Below the pieces are notes generated by a model. That model had not been told where the DNA came from. It was given only the letters and a program-made list of their open reading frames with translations, and made no database searches. The position numbers and the translations under genes were made by a program. Positions 11,917 through 23,803 of a DNA stretch of 64,000 bases are shown in pieces (position 1 is the first letter of the stretch; the number at the start of each line of letters is the position of its first letter). The DNA comes from Portulaca oleracea (lineage: Eukaryota; Streptophyta; Magnoliopsida; Caryophyllales; Portulacaceae), in assembly GCA_029582165.1 (NCBI GenBank), contig CM055874.1, positions 4,414,114 through 4,478,113 of the forward strand, in the 5' to 3' direction.

Positions 11917-13265
11917 TATCTTCTCGGGAGAATTCCCCTCCAACTGGGTAAACTGCCCCTTTTGTCTTTCTTGTTCTCTTTGCAAACCTACATTTATGAG
12001 TCACTTTGTCATTTTGTTACGTAAATCATCTACTTGCTCGAATTATATCTCATCTCTGTCTCTCTGCCTCATATTATTTGATGTTTGGTATTTTTCTTTT
12101 CTATTGTAGTCCTCTTTTATTCAAATAATTTTGTTAACTGTGAACTGTGGATGGATTAGCATTTAGTATTTTAATTACAAAAAATTTACCAAATTTATGA
12201 GTTATTAAATGGGTCTCCTCTTGGAGATACTTGGGTTCAGTTCCTTTACTTTGCCAGGGGACCAGAAATGGCTTCAATCTCGTGGATAGGAGAAGCACTG
12301 GTTTCTATGGACAATTTACACAAGTTTCTGTGTCAGGATGTGTGCAATATTGTGTCTTTTACAATGGCATTGAGATATGCATAGAGCAGACTACTTTGCC
12401 GTGCTGCTTGTCAGTTGTTTTGTAATTTTGGCTTTTACATCTGCTGGAGTATATGAATTGAATAGACAGATGTGGATTAGTGTGGACAATTCACCCAGTT
12501 TCCTGTGTCAGCGACCAACTTTTACATGAGCTGGTGTGAATGCATGCATGTGTTGATGCTGGGCCATTGACGTTTCCGTTTGCTTTAGATGAAGTGTTAC
12601 TATACTAGCTATATCTATGACAGTTGTTTCTGCAACTGGTGATTTGATCTCTATGTCATGCATTAACGATAAATTTAGCTTTGTGGAAAGCTAGAAGTGT
12701 ATTTTTATATTGTAGAGATTGCTTCCCCTGAACTTATAATCTCACATTACAGCCACATATAATGCACTCTTTCCAAATATGCATTAACATCTTTTGTGTG
12801 GCTATTCAGTTAAGAAGAGGTGAATATTGACTGCCTAAGCTCATGGTTTACGATCTCCTCTTGTTTTTACTTATCCTAAGAGTTGCCCATGAAGCATGAT
12901 CTTTCTATCTTCTTTATCCCCAGTCAAAGGGCATGAGGTGAAATTCAGGGTTTCCATGCTGTTCAGTTGTGCAGGAGGGGTAATCTTGACTGCCTATACT
13001 CCCAACTCTGGTCTGTGTATTTGCTTCCTGTAAAGCATGAGATATTCTCCTTTCCTCCCCGTTTATCCCCGGCCAAACAGTGTGATTTTCGAACTAAAAG
13101 TTGTCGAATCTTGTTTGTCACTATCTGTTTGCATTGCTCAAAAGGCACCATCTGTTTGCAAGTGCATGACACCATTTAGATAAAGGAATATACTACAAAA
13201 TAAATAGCATATATAATAAAATCTTTGTGTAAGGATTTACCAGAAGATCACAAATCCATTCCATG
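11917..13265. other. Spacer between UGT-1 and UGT-2, left part
   Basis: I see no supported gene. The short plus frames at 12231-12425 and 12967-13179 are isolated and have no motif. A phrase with TGACTGCCTA occurs twice (near 12828 and 12987), and GTTTCCTGTGTCAG/GTTTCTGTGTCAGG phrases near 12325 and 12500 suggest internal duplication. Confidence 0.3.
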
Positions 13266-13600
13266 TGCTTGTTGTCCCCTGATTCTGTTATTCATTTCTT
13301 TAGTTTATCATTTTTGCTGGTTTCAAGCTGTAGAAAGTCATTAAGACTTGCAATCTCGAGATTTGTTACGTGTCTTTAGCCTCTTCTAGTGATGCGTATA
13401 CATTTTTCCTTTCTTTCTTTCCTTTTGTAGTATGCATTGATGGTAGGGTTGCTTCTTCTCTTCCTCGGACCGAGACTGTTGATTAACTGATTCAGGACTG
13501 TTTTTGTGGTTTTGTTCAGATGTGTCTCTAGGAGGTCAGTGTACTGTTAATCCTGTGGCAGGATGAATCCTAGAGATTTGACTTGAATGCTCCTGGGTAT
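13266..13600. repeat. Duplicated intergenic block, copy A
   Basis: The block aligns by eye with 20056-20345. Shared phrases include TTATTCATTTCTTTAGTTTA, GATTTGTTACGTGTC against GATTTGTTATGTGTC, and GACTGTTGATTAAC. The match spans about 300 bp at high identity, so the duplications that made the array carried flanking DNA with them. Confidence 0.75.
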
Positions 13601-14187
13601 TATCTCCCCTCTCCACTTTCCATTTTTCGTGACATCCAATTTTGGGATGAAGGGAAAATCATCTAGAGCTAATAATATATATTTTTTTTCTCCCAAATTT
13701 GACCAGTTTATCTAATCATTATTATTCCATTTGGATTGGTCTCTGGGCCTGCAAAGATAACTGAAGAGGTAAGACGGTCTATGTCTAGATTTTCCTAGAC
13801 CTCGCACTACGTTTGGAGTTGTTTGGTTCAAATGCAAAGTGTTCAATAGCTATTCATTAGGGTTTAGTGAACTAGGCAGCTGCTTACTAGGGTTTTGGGG
13901 GGATTGGGCTACGCAAGGGAAATTTAATTTTGCAATATTTATTGTTCGATGAGTAATCAAAGATATAAATTCTTGATTATCATCGAATAAGAACCGGTTT
14001 TAGTTGGATCCAAGATTCAAAAGGCATTGATTGCGTGCTAATCCAACACAAATAAACAGCTCAATGCTGAAGGGGCCCTTTTATTTTAAACTACTGAAAT
14101 AAAAAATGTTCTAGATTATATTTCGATTATTTCAACAAAGTAGTGATGCATGAAGGTGAAGTGGGATACTTGCAGGTCTGAGTGCAA

Positions 14188-15568
14188 TCATCTAGTAATG
14201 TGAGCAATGAAAGACTCTGTCTCCAAGGAAGAAGCACCACCTTCAGCAACAGAAGCTCGAAGGGCTTCACCAAGTTCTCTTGCCCTTTTCCTAATCTGCT
14301 TTCCTTCATTTGATGTCATCAATCTTCTGATCACTTCCTCTATGGACTCTGATGTGATCAGCTCGGCTTCGTCTCCCCATTCCCTGACCGCCATGCCAAT
14401 TTTTAGCACTTCTGTCATGAAAACGGCGTTCCTTGGCTGTTCAGAGTGTATTGGCCAAGCTGCAATTGGCACCCCCATGGTGATGCTCTCTAGGCATGAA
14501 TTCCACCCACAGTGACTCATGAACCCACCTATTGATGGGTGAGCCAGAATTTCCAGCTGGGGTGCCCAGTCTATTATCACCATTCCCCTGTTTTTCACTC
14601 TCTCTTCATACCCTTCTGGCAGCTGAGGCTTTCCCCCTTCATCTCCTGCAAAAATATCACCTTTATCAGCTGCTCTAAGCACCCATATGAACTTCTGCTC
14701 GCTTTGTTCCAACCCTTTTGCCAGTTCTCTGATCTCCTCATGGGTCATTGATGTGGTTGATCCGAAGGAGACATACATCACAGAATCAGCCTCCTGTTTG
14801 TCCAACCATTCCAGGCATTCATGTCTCTGCTTTTCGCTTGCACTTTTCATCTGCACAGGATGAAAAGGCCCAAGAGCGAAATGTTTCTTGTTGGCATTAC
14901 TTGGTAGTCTCTCAAGTAACTCCAGATACCTACCCTCTATCAACCTGCTTGTATTGAATAGTGTCCCAGACTGGAAGTCCTGAAACTCAAACTGTTTAGA
15001 TACAAAATTCAGAATCCCTTGGGGTACAGTGGCTACACTAGGCAGACATGTTGGGATGTCAGAATCAAGCTGAAAAGGTTTTTCAATTAGGCTTTCCCAC
15101 TCCATCATAAATTTGTTAAAAGCTGAGATTGGAACAAAGCTGTAGGCTTCAGCATTGGGGATTCTTTTGACTTCTTGAACAACTGAAGCCATTAAGACAT
15201 CGTGAATGACGACAATCCTTCTGAACTTGGTTGAGAGGTCTTGTAAAAGTGGGAACATGGGATCGCAGAGTTGCATAGCATTTTCAAACAGAGGCAGGAA
15301 GTGTACTGGGTACCGAATGGAGGGATCTTGTTCTGGAGGGGGTGAGTTGTGAGGAGGGAGTGGTAAGTCATGAAACTCAATCCTTCTGGAAGTTTCCAGA
15401 TCCCAGCCATGGAGCCGTAGCTTAGCTTGGCGGTTGGTGGGTGGCGGATCCGGCGAAGTGGACTGGTATTCCATAGGTGGCTATGATATGGGAGAGGTGG
15501 AGTAGTTGGTTTAGATGGCTTTGCATTGGGAGGGGCACCATGACTACACCTACTTGGTTACCTTCCAT
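14188..15568 (-). pseudogene. UGT-2: UGT93-like gene with a +1 frameshift near its 5' end
   Basis: The open frame from 15474 encodes 428 aa and lacks the catalytic His. The true N-terminus lies in another frame: ATG at 15568 gives MEGNQVGVVMVPLP, then QSHLNQ with His18, continuing to SATH. There an extra base (one G on the plus strand, about 15434-15441) breaks the frame before NRQAKLR. Paralogs read GGTTGTGGGTGGC where this copy reads GGTTGGTGGGTGGC. Removing one base would give 459 aa. Downstream, VIHD and a complete PSPG box ending in HSEQ are intact. The gene is either recently dead or carries a sequencing error. An independent start at 15474 would be unlikely to give an active enzyme. 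Confidence 0.85.
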
Positions 15569-15619
15569 TTTGGAGTGGACTATCAGGTTGGTTAGAGATC
15601 AGGAAGGGGAATGGTGCAG

Positions 15620-15627
15620 TTATATAC
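15620..15627 (-). promoter_or_regulatory. TATA box of UGT-2
   Basis: The minus strand reads AGTAGTATATAACTGCAC, with the TATA core about 52-59 bp upstream of the ATG at 15568. The same core occurs upstream of UGT-5, UGT-7 and the relic at 32.38 kb. Confidence 0.6.
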
Positions 15628-15757
15628 TACTAGTACTGAATATTTTATCCTTAAAGTAGCTTCTATGTTGTTTCCAGAGCTCCTTATGCAAGTTGTAGCG
15701 GTTCTTGTCTTTGCAGGTAACATGGCTGCTGAAGTTTCAAACACGGCAATACTATAG

Positions 15758-15988
15758 TACGCCCTCTGTACCTATCTATTTGTACACACAACTATTTTTT
15801 TTTGTCCATAAGTATTTGTCACCTTACATTCCCAATGCAACTTTTATCAAATTTAGATCCATATTCTCCATCCCTACCAATTAACTTTTACCAATAAAGT
15901 AATTTTATAATTGGTCTCCCTAACTTTATTAGTTATCTTGACATCTCTCCAATCTCCTAAAATGACAAATAAATAGGGATGGAGGGTA
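15758..15988. mobile_element. Stowaway-like MITE upstream of UGT-2
   Basis: The left end TACGCCCTCTGTACCTATCT pairs with the reverse complement of the right end, TACCCTCCATCCCTATTTAT; both then read ATTTGT. Both ends are TA, the Stowaway target. It lies about 190 bp upstream of the UGT-2 ATG. Confidence 0.75.
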
Positions 15989-18321
15989 GTTCTCATGAGG
16001 TCAAATTTGTTTACCTAGTGAATGATTAGGACGGCTAAAAAATAAAGGGCATACAGTAACTTATTTGTGGAGCTTGGGAAAGGAAAAGTCAAATGAATGT
16101 GGATGACAGGAAATAATGTAGAAATGTTTTTTTTGGGGGGGGGGGGGGAGTTTCGTGCTTGGACTCCAAGTTAAATGTGGACAAATGTCAAATCCTTGCT
16201 GCCCAAGTCTTCTTCTCTGCTGTGGGACCGTGGAAAAACATGCAATTAGGCCAGGTTAGAATAGAATGGTTGTAGGAAAACATTATAATAACTAAAGTTT
16301 GTTTGGTCTCATGTGGGGGGAGTAAAAAAAGTTTGGACCAGCCACAAGAATTTGAATGGATGGTGAAAAGGACTTTAATTTGTATATGGTGGGGACTGGG
16401 TAGAGTTCCTCCCCCTACCCCCTTTTCTTCCACACCTATCACTATACTGGTCATATTTGCTCACTTTGTTTCTTTTATCATTTCAGAACATGGAATTCTC
16501 CAGTTCACTGAAGTTTTCTGAGTGTTTCCTTTGGGGTCTTTTGTTGACAGCCCAAAACAGAAATGACCATATTTTGCTAATTGAATAGGATTTGCTTGGA
16601 TGTTTAGTAACTCTTTTAAAAAATGCTCGATGGTAGTCTTCATCATCTTTTTGTCATTTATCCCTTATTGCGAGTTTTTCTTGTGTTCTTATTGGGTCAA
16701 TGGACATTGTGGTATTTCTTAATTAATACTTAGATGTGGGAGAATTCATATTTTTTGTTAATGTTTGGGGTAGAATACCTATGACAGATGAATATATGGA
16801 AGTAACTTTTATGTTTAGGTGGTTAGAGGCGTTGATCATGTGGCAATGAGAAGTAGAGAACTTGAGTTCGATGATTTACAAGGACTATTGCAAACCTTCT
16901 TGAAAGTGTCCCTAAGAAGTGTGACAACCGTTTCGGGATGGAGGAAGAGCCTCTGTTCACACTAGTATAGTTTTTCCTCCACCCAATATGACATATTTTG
17001 CATGCTATTGTGCTTTATCTCTGAACATGTGATAGGATGTCGAGGCACAAAGCTGTTATAAATATATGATAAGTTGTCGTGTTGCGTGCCAAATTGAAGC
17101 TCCATGCACAAGGACCATCACATTTCCAAGTTCCAACCAAGCTGAATCAGCAGGGTAAGCCCAGCTTGGGCATCTTTGTATTCTTTACTTCCCTTTGCTT
17201 ACATTAACAAAATTCTAAATAATGGAGAGTTTACAACAAAAAATAATGAACCTTACTCTTGTGTTCTTATAGGGTCAATGTCTCTCTCTCTCTCTCTCTA
17301 GGGGGGGGGGGGGTTCTTTGGGGTGTGCAGAGAAGCATAGCCTTACTCTTGAATTGGAAAAGGTACTTTCCATCTGCTGGCAGTTAACGGCCACATATTT
17401 AGGCCTAAGTAATGAACTTTAAATCATGGAGAGTTTTCAACAGATTCTTAGTGGATCAGTTACAAGTCTTTCCTAGTTAAATAAGGTGCTGAAGAGGTTA
17501 ATTGATACATAAAGATTATTAACCTATAGACAATGTACCTCGATCTCCCTCTCTCACTCTATAAGTAACCCACCATCACTTGGGTTGTGGGTCTGAAGCG
17601 TGAATGTTACCGGTGACTCTAATAGGCACTGCCAAGGAGTATATCATCACCGCAGCATCCACTGCAGCCAGAGGTATGGGATTCATTTGTGAGTAGTCAA
17701 ACAAGTTAATCCAATTCCTTTCTGCTTCTTTTAGACAGTGAGGTTAGTCCTAATTACTGGTTATACCATCAGACCATGGACAAGCATTGATGATAACTTA
17801 TGGCACAAACAAACTCAATCCTTGTCAGGGCCTTTAAGTTATTGCGGTTGTAACGCATTCTATTTCATTCTTTCCATCCCTTTTTTTTTTGTTTTTTCGG
17901 AGGGTGTGTGTGTGTGTGTGTGTGTGTTTGGGGGGGGGGGGGGATTTAAGAGCTCTATAAGTTGTAATGCCATAAGTTCACGATGATAAAGATTTGAATT
18001 TCATTTGATGGCTGCCCCCCTACACAAGTAATTTTGTTCAGTTAGAGACAGATGTATAACATGAAATATTTTATGTTCACGTTCACCTCAAATAATTTGG
18101 TTGTATAATTCACTAATTTACGAAGCTTAGCACATACATGCTCTGTGTAAAGCCAATCTATTTGAAATAGAACTAAAATACCAGGGGGATTGTTTTAGTT
18201 ATTTTTATAAAAAAACATAAGTGACAGAACATGATCAACATATCTATACTTCTTTCACTACCCCCACTTTTTTTTCTTTGTTTTTTTTGTTTTGGGGGGG
18301 GGGGGGGTAGCAGGGGGTTGG
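15989..18321. other. Spacer between UGT-2 and UGT-3 with long homopolymers
   Basis: No supported gene. It holds G-runs at 16135-16148 (14), 17301-17313 (13, after a TC repeat at 17281-17299), 17930-17943 (14, after a GT repeat at 17904-17927) and 18294-18307 (14, just 3' of UGT-3). About 16885-17000 aligns with 21500-21600 (shared GGGATGGAGG and TGTGACAA phrases), another intergenic duplication. Confidence 0.5.
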
Positions 18322-19745
18322 TTACCATCTGGTAATGTGAGCAATGAGAGACTCCATTTCTAAGCGGGAGGCACCCCCTTGAGCTACCGAAGTGCAAACA
18401 GCCTTGCCCAACTCTGCTGCCCTTTTCCTCATCTCCTCCCCTTCTTTTGATGTCATCAGTCTTTTCACCACATCCTCTATTTTATCTGATGTCACCAGCT
18501 CAGCGTGGTGCTCCCAATCCCTCACTGCCATTCCAGCTCTTAGAATTTCTGTCACTAAAATGGCGTTTCTTGGTTGGTCAGAGTGCATTGGCCATGCAGC
18601 CATTGGTATCCCCATGCTGATGCTCTCCATGCATGAATTCCACCCACAGTGACTCATGAATCCACCTACTGATGGGTGACCCAGAATCTCCAGCTGGGGT
18701 GCCCAGTCTGTTACCACCATTCCCCTGTGTTTCACCCTCTCTTCATACTTTTCTGGCAGCTGAGGGTTTCCCTCTTCATGTCCTGAAAACACATCACCCC
18801 AGCTGGTCTCAGCACCCATATAAACTTCTGCCCGCTTTGTTCCAACCCTTTTGCTAGCTCTCTGATCTGCTCATCAGTCATGGATGTTGTCGATCCAAAG
18901 GAGACATATATCACAGAATTCTCCTCTTGTTTGTCTAGCCATCCTAGGCATTCATGTCTTTGCTTCTCATTTGATCTTTTGATTTCCAATGGATTAAATG
19001 GTCCAATGGCGAAGTTCTTCGTGCTTGCATTGATTGGTAGTCTTTCCAGTAGTTCCGAACACTTACCTTCTATCACTCTGCATGTATTGAACAGTCTTCC
19101 AGATTGGAAGTCCTGGAGCTGAAGTTGCTTAGATGCGAAGTTCTCAAACTCTGGAGTTACACAGCTCTCATTAGATTGAATGCAGGTTGGGATATCAAAA
19201 TCAAGCTGAAAAGGTTTTTCAGCTAAGCTTTTCCAGATGCCTATAAATAGGGTGAAAACTGATGCTGGAAAAAAGATGTAGGCCTCTGCATTTGGGATGA
19301 CTTTTACATCTTGAACGACCGAAGCCATTAACATATCATGAATGACGACAATTCTTCTGAACTTGGTTGAGAGGTCCTGTAAAAGTTGGAAAATGGGATC
19401 ACGGAGATGCACACAAGCATCTACAAGAGGCTGGAGGTGTGATGGGAAACTTGTGGAGGAACTAGGCTTTGGCGGGGGTGAGCTGTAAGTAGGGAACGGT
19501 ATGTCATGGAACTCGATCTTTCTGGAAGTATCGGGATCCCAACCATGGAGTCGTAATTTGGCTTGGCGGTTGTGGGTGGCTGAGGTGACATAGTGTACTG
19601 CCACTCCATAGGCACTCATGAGATGTGACAGATGGAGGAGCTGGTTGAGATGCCCTTGGGCTGGGATTGGGACCATTACAACAGCTACTTGAGCAGTTTT
19701 TTGGCCACTTTGATTGCCATCTTGGGAGTATTCTTGCCTCTCCAT
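18322..19745 (-). pseudogene. UGT-3: UGT93-like gene with a net 4-base deletion
   Basis: Two overlapping frames make one gene. The frame from 19745 encodes an intact N-terminal half (MERQEYSQ, catalytic His32 in [17 protein letters not shown]), then goes out of frame after WVLRPA. The second frame carries the PSPG box and ends ITRW, one residue longer than its relatives. Paralogs read RPADKGDVFSG at the junction; here GCTGGGGTGATG replaces GCTGATAAAGGTGATG, a net loss of four bases at about 18797-18803. Restored length would be 475 codons, as in UGT-4 and UGT-5. As written, the product is truncated before the donor-binding PSPG box. The rest is uneroded, so loss is recent or an assembly error. 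Confidence 0.85.
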
Positions 19746-19797
19746 TTCGGATCGAAACTTGGGTTAAAAGATCAAGTAGGGAGCTGAGGGATGGTTA

Positions 19798-19808
19798 TGT
19801 TATAAACA
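19798..19808 (-). promoter_or_regulatory. Probable TATA box of UGT-3
   Basis: The minus strand reads ATGTTTATAACATAACC, 55-62 bp upstream of the ATG at 19745. Confidence 0.45.
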
Positions 19809-20055
19809 TAACTAACCTGGAATTTTCTTTTTAGTGTTGAAGCAACTTGAATGGTGTTTTCTCTAGTGTCTGTCACTATCTTGTTAAAAAATTGTGTAAG
19901 AGTCAATAATGTCTGCTGCGTAATCTTGACAAGTCAGTCCATTGTCTTCTTAGCAAGCATGCTGTGGCTTTTGTTGGGAAAATGCAGCATCATGGGTTTC
20001 AAACCTGGTCTAAAACCCTATCATTTAGATAGTCTGCTAGGTTTAGTCCAAACAG

Positions 20056-20345
20056 ATCGCCCCCTGATTCCGTTATTCATTTCTTTAGTTTATCATTTTG
20101 GCTGGTTTCAAACTGTACAAAGTCATCAAGACTTGTGATCTTGAGATTTGTTATGTGTCGTTATTCTTGTCTAGTGATGAGTATACATTTTTTTATTTCC
20201 ATCTTTTCTTTTGTAATATCCATAGATGGTAAGGTTGCTTCTTCTGTTCCTCAGATTGAGACTGTTGATTAACCAAGTCACGAAATGTGTTTGTGATTTC
20301 CTGTGGCAGGCAGAATGCGAGAAATTCAACTCAAATGCTTACTAT
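20056..20345. repeat. Duplicated intergenic block, copy B
   Basis: This is the partner of 13266-13600, here about 310 bp upstream of the UGT-3 ATG. Copy A lies about 2.6 kb upstream of UGT-1, so insertions or deletions since duplication have changed its distance from the genes. Confidence 0.75.
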
Positions 20346-20409
20346 ATTATTCTATTGTGATTTGTCTTTGTGCTTCCAAAGACACTTGAAGAGGTCTAGA
20401 CTTTCCTAT

Positions 20410-21045
20410 AGACCTTGTGATGCAGGATAAGAGTAAGGATGGGTTAAGATATCAATATCTTCCCATATATTTAAAGATCTTTTGCATTTTATTAATTATA
20501 TTTTCGTAGGTAAATTTTAGCAATATTTTAGAATTACCAAAATAAGGATATTTAGCCATATATTAGTGATATTTAGTTTCCTAAGATATTAGGTTAGTAT
20601 TTCAATAGTAGTAGATATATTCTACTTTCCTTATTGCGTTAGGATTGTTAGCTATATAAATCCCTCGTGTATTAGGGATAAGGTAGAGTTGATGACTATT
20701 GAATTGAATTGAACTGAATTGAGTTTGAGAAAATTTCTCTCGGAGTGGGAATTGCTCTTTGAGCGTCCTACAACATCTTGAGTAACACCGTTACAAATTG
20801 TCATAAGTCTCTTCCTATTGCTCTTACCAAGGTGGCACTTAATTGAGTAACACCGTTGATCATAGCCTTAGGAGTTGGGGCACATTAATCATGCATACAA
20901 GGTGAAGCACTTTCAGCCTGGGGTTGCAACTTGGAGTTTAATGACCCTTCTTAGTTTTGCGTGGGAACATTCTCACTTGGACTAATATGTTTTTCCTCTT
21001 AGGAGAAAAACCCACCTCGTATTCCACAATTTCCAACAAATGGGC
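20410..21045 (+). mobile_element. LTR-like segment
   Basis: The segment has the look of a retrotransposon LTR: a promoter-like TATATAAATCCC near 20653 followed by a leader-like stretch, and an end of the TTTCCAACA type near 21045. No matching TG start or target-site duplication could be fixed, so limits are approximate. Confidence 0.4.
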
Positions 21046-22320
21046 ATGGGAGGATTACAAAAAACTTCAGAAACATCTTTTAGGTTGAGAGGGACATTGT
21101 GTAGAAATCACTGTAAGCACACAAAAGACATTTCTATAGAGCACTCGTGAAATCCTAATCCCTATCCCCTATCTTTCTTTCTATATTAAATTTGTTTAGT
21201 GAATTGTTTGAGTGTTCATTTCATGCGCACTTAAACCCGATCAATGACAGAAACTTGGGATTACGAGATAAGTAACGCATGCCTTCAGCTTTCCTGATGA
21301 GTTTGCATTTTTTTCCATGTGCTTTGATATGGTTGTCACTCATGCAGTCAATTTCGACTTCATCGAGATAGAGAAATCTCAATTAATTGAACAAGACAAT
21401 TTTTAATGTTTTTGCTTAAAAGTGGACCTTTGGATATTAAACCTTGGTATAGGTAGAAGTAGCTAATGCGTGTTATAATTGCTACTACCAACTGGTATTA
21501 TCTCAAGCCTTCTTAAAATTGGAAACTCTCTAAAAACTGTGACAAACATTGTTTGGGATGGAGGGAAGCTTTTCCCACCACCTAAATTCACATTATATAT
21601 ATGTTGTAAATATGTTTTGGTGTATTGTTTCAAATTTTAAATTGTATGGAAGGAGAACCTTCTAATTGTACTGATACTTTTCAGGCATCTGAAGATGACT
21701 GTTTTCTATGTTCTGGACATTATGGTGGACGGAGAATCTTCTGATTGTACTGGTATATTTTTCCTGCCGCCATATTCTACTCCTGATGGATATATGATAT
21801 GTGCAAATGCAAATCATTTCAATTCTGAAATTATTTATAGGCGGTAATGAGTGCAATGACAAAGTAACCCTCTTGAATAGCTGTGTCTAGCTGGTGTGGC
21901 ATGAAGCAAATGATAGTGGCCAGATTGATGTTCCCTTTGGAATTGCCTATCCTTTTGCTGGTGCAATTTGTTCTAGGATTTGCATACCATGGAGTATTTT
22001 CCATTCACTTCACCTCATTATAATCAGCCAAAATCAGGTTGTATTTTCGCTGATTTGCCAAGCTTAGCACCCATATGCCATATGTGGTGCATCATGGTTT
22101 GTATGAAGTGAATATCCCCTGATAAACTGAATAGAATTGCTTAGGCAGAGGCTCAAAACTTGATGTGTCTGAAGATGAAGTTAAACTATCATTCAGTAAT
22201 GATGGAGAGTAGGCAAACCTTCTTTTTTTAATTAGAAAGTTTCAAATACACTTATTCCCTGATACAGAATCGACATTTTTCCTCCCCCCCCCCTTTCTTT
22301 GTGTGTGTGTGTGTGTGTTA
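21046..22320. other. Spacer 3' of UGT-4
   Basis: No gene seen. About 21500-21600 is the partner of 16885-17000. About 22098-22162 nearly repeats 25311-25375 (phrase AATAGAATTGCTTAGGCAGA), showing that UGT-4 and UGT-5 share their 3' flank. A C-run (22284-22293) and a (GT)9 repeat (22301-22318) abut the stop codon. Confidence 0.5.
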
Positions 22321-23745
22321 TCATCTAGCAATGTGAGCAATGAAAGACTCCATTTCTAAGCAGGATTCACCGCCTTTAGCTACGGAAGCTTGAACAGCCT
22401 TGCCTAGCTCTGCTGCCCTTTTCCTCATCTCCTCTCCTTCTTTCGACGTCATCAGTCTTTTCACCACATCCTCTACGGTGTCTGATGTCACCAGCTGAGC
22501 TCGACGTTCCCAATCCCTGACCAACATTCCAACTCTTAGCACTTCTGTCACCAAAGTGGCATTCCTTGGTTGGTCAGAGTGCATTGGCCATGCTGCAATT
22601 GGCACCCCCATGCTGATGCTCTCTATGCATGAATTCCACCCACAGTGACTCATGAACCCCCCGGTTGTCGGGTGAGCCAGAATTTCCAGCTGGGGTGCCC
22701 AGTCTTTTATCACCATTCCCCTGTTTTTCACTCTCTCTTCATACCCTTCTGGCAGCTGAGGCTTTCCCCCTTCATCTCCTGAAAATATATCTCCTTTATC
22801 AGCTTGTCTAAGTACCCACATAAACTTCTTCCCGCTTTGTTCTAACCCTTTTGCAAGCTCTCTGATCTCCTCATCAGACAATGATGTCGTCGATCCAAAG
22901 GAAACATATATAACTGAATTCTCCTCTTGACTATCGAGCCACCGTAGGCATTCATGTCTTTGCTCGTCATTTGTGCTTTTGATTTCTAATGGGTTAAAAG
23001 GTCCGACGGCGAAGATTTTCATGTTGGCATTAGCAGGTAGCCTTTCCATTAGCTCTAGATACCTACCCTCCATGACCCTGCACGTGTTGAACAGTCTTCC
23101 TGACTGGAAGTCCATATACTCCTGTTGTTTATCTGCAAATTCTAGAACCTCTGATGTCAGAGTGCCTTCATTAGATGGCATGCATGTTGGGATATCAGAA
23201 TCTAACTGAAAGGGTTTTTCAGTTAGGCTTTCCCAGATTTTTGTAAAGATATAGAAAGCCGATATGGGAATGAAGAGGTAAGCCTCGGCATTTGGAAGGA
23301 GTTTTACATCTTGAACGACAGCACCCATTATGTTGTCATGAATGACTACAATCCTTCTGAACTTCTTTGAGAGTTCCTGTAAAAGTTGGGACATGGGTTC
23401 GCGGAGATGCACCGACACTTCGAAAAGAGGCTGGAGTTGTGCTGGGAATTTCGTGGAGGCATTCGGGTTAGGAGGGGGTTTGCTGTAAGGAGGCAGCTCT
23501 AGGTCGTGGAACTCGATCTTCCTAGAAGTTTCTGGGTCCCAACCATGGAATCGTAGCTTCACTTGACGGTTATGGATGGCTGATCCGGCATAGTGAACGG
23601 GTATTCCGTAGGAGGCTACGCGATGCGAGAGATGGAGGAGTTGGTTGAGGTGGCCTTGGGCTGGGAGGGGCACCATTACTACTGCTACTTGACTAGTTTT
23701 ATAGTGGTTTTGATTGCCATTTTGGACGCAGTTTTTGCATTCCAT
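22321..23745 (-). CDS. UGT-4: zeatin O-glucosyltransferase-like UDP-glycosyltransferase
   Basis: The single exon encodes 474 aa from the ATG at 23745 (MECKNCVQ), matching UGT-5; an in-frame ATG six codons upstream (MIPKTK) is less likely. Motifs in order: catalytic His32 in PAQGHLNQ, Asp137 in VIHD, VSFGS at 281-285, and the PSPG box at 349-392 ending HSDQ. No key residue is missing. It is the sister of UGT-5, sharing 3' and 5' flanks as well as coding sequence, but a central stretch (plus strand 22670-22781) matches UGT-2 in 111 of 112 bases, unlike UGT-5, which suggests gene conversion. A 387-bp MITE has inserted about 170 bp upstream. Two stop codons in a row (TGA TAA) are followed by a CA repeat. 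Confidence 0.93.
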   Translation of the reverse strand: MECKNCVQNGNQNHYKTSQVAVVMVPLPAQGHLNQLLHLSHRVASYGIPVHYAGSAIHNRQVKLRFHGWDPETSRKIEFHDLELPPYSKPPPNPNASTKFPAQLQPLFEVSVHLREPMSQLLQELSKKFRRIVVIHDNIMGAVVQDVKLLPNAEAYLFIPISAFYIFTKIWESLTEKPFQLDSDIPTCMPSNEGTLTSEVLEFADKQQEYMDFQSGRLFNTCRVMEGRYLELMERLPANANMKIFAVGPFNPLEIKSTNDEQRHECLRWLDSQEENSVIYVSFGSTTSLSDEEIRELAKGLEQSGKKFMWVLRQADKGDIFSGDEGGKPQLPEGYEERVKNRGMVIKDWAPQLEILAHPTTGGFMSHCGWNSCIESISMGVPIAAWPMHSDQPRNATLVTEVLRVGMLVRDWERRAQLVTSDTVEDVVKRLMTSKEGEEMRKRAAELGKAVQASVAKGGESCLEMESFIAHIAR

Positions 23746-23803
23746 TTTGGTTTTGGGGATCAATTTTTGTTGTGGGATAAGGCTGTTGTGAGGGACGGAC
23801 GTG

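Noticed and set aside
18322..19745. UGT-3 (and UGT-7) as two-exon genes with a tiny intron
   Set aside because: Relative to paralogs bases are missing, not added, and no GT...AG pair fits; a frameshift is simpler.
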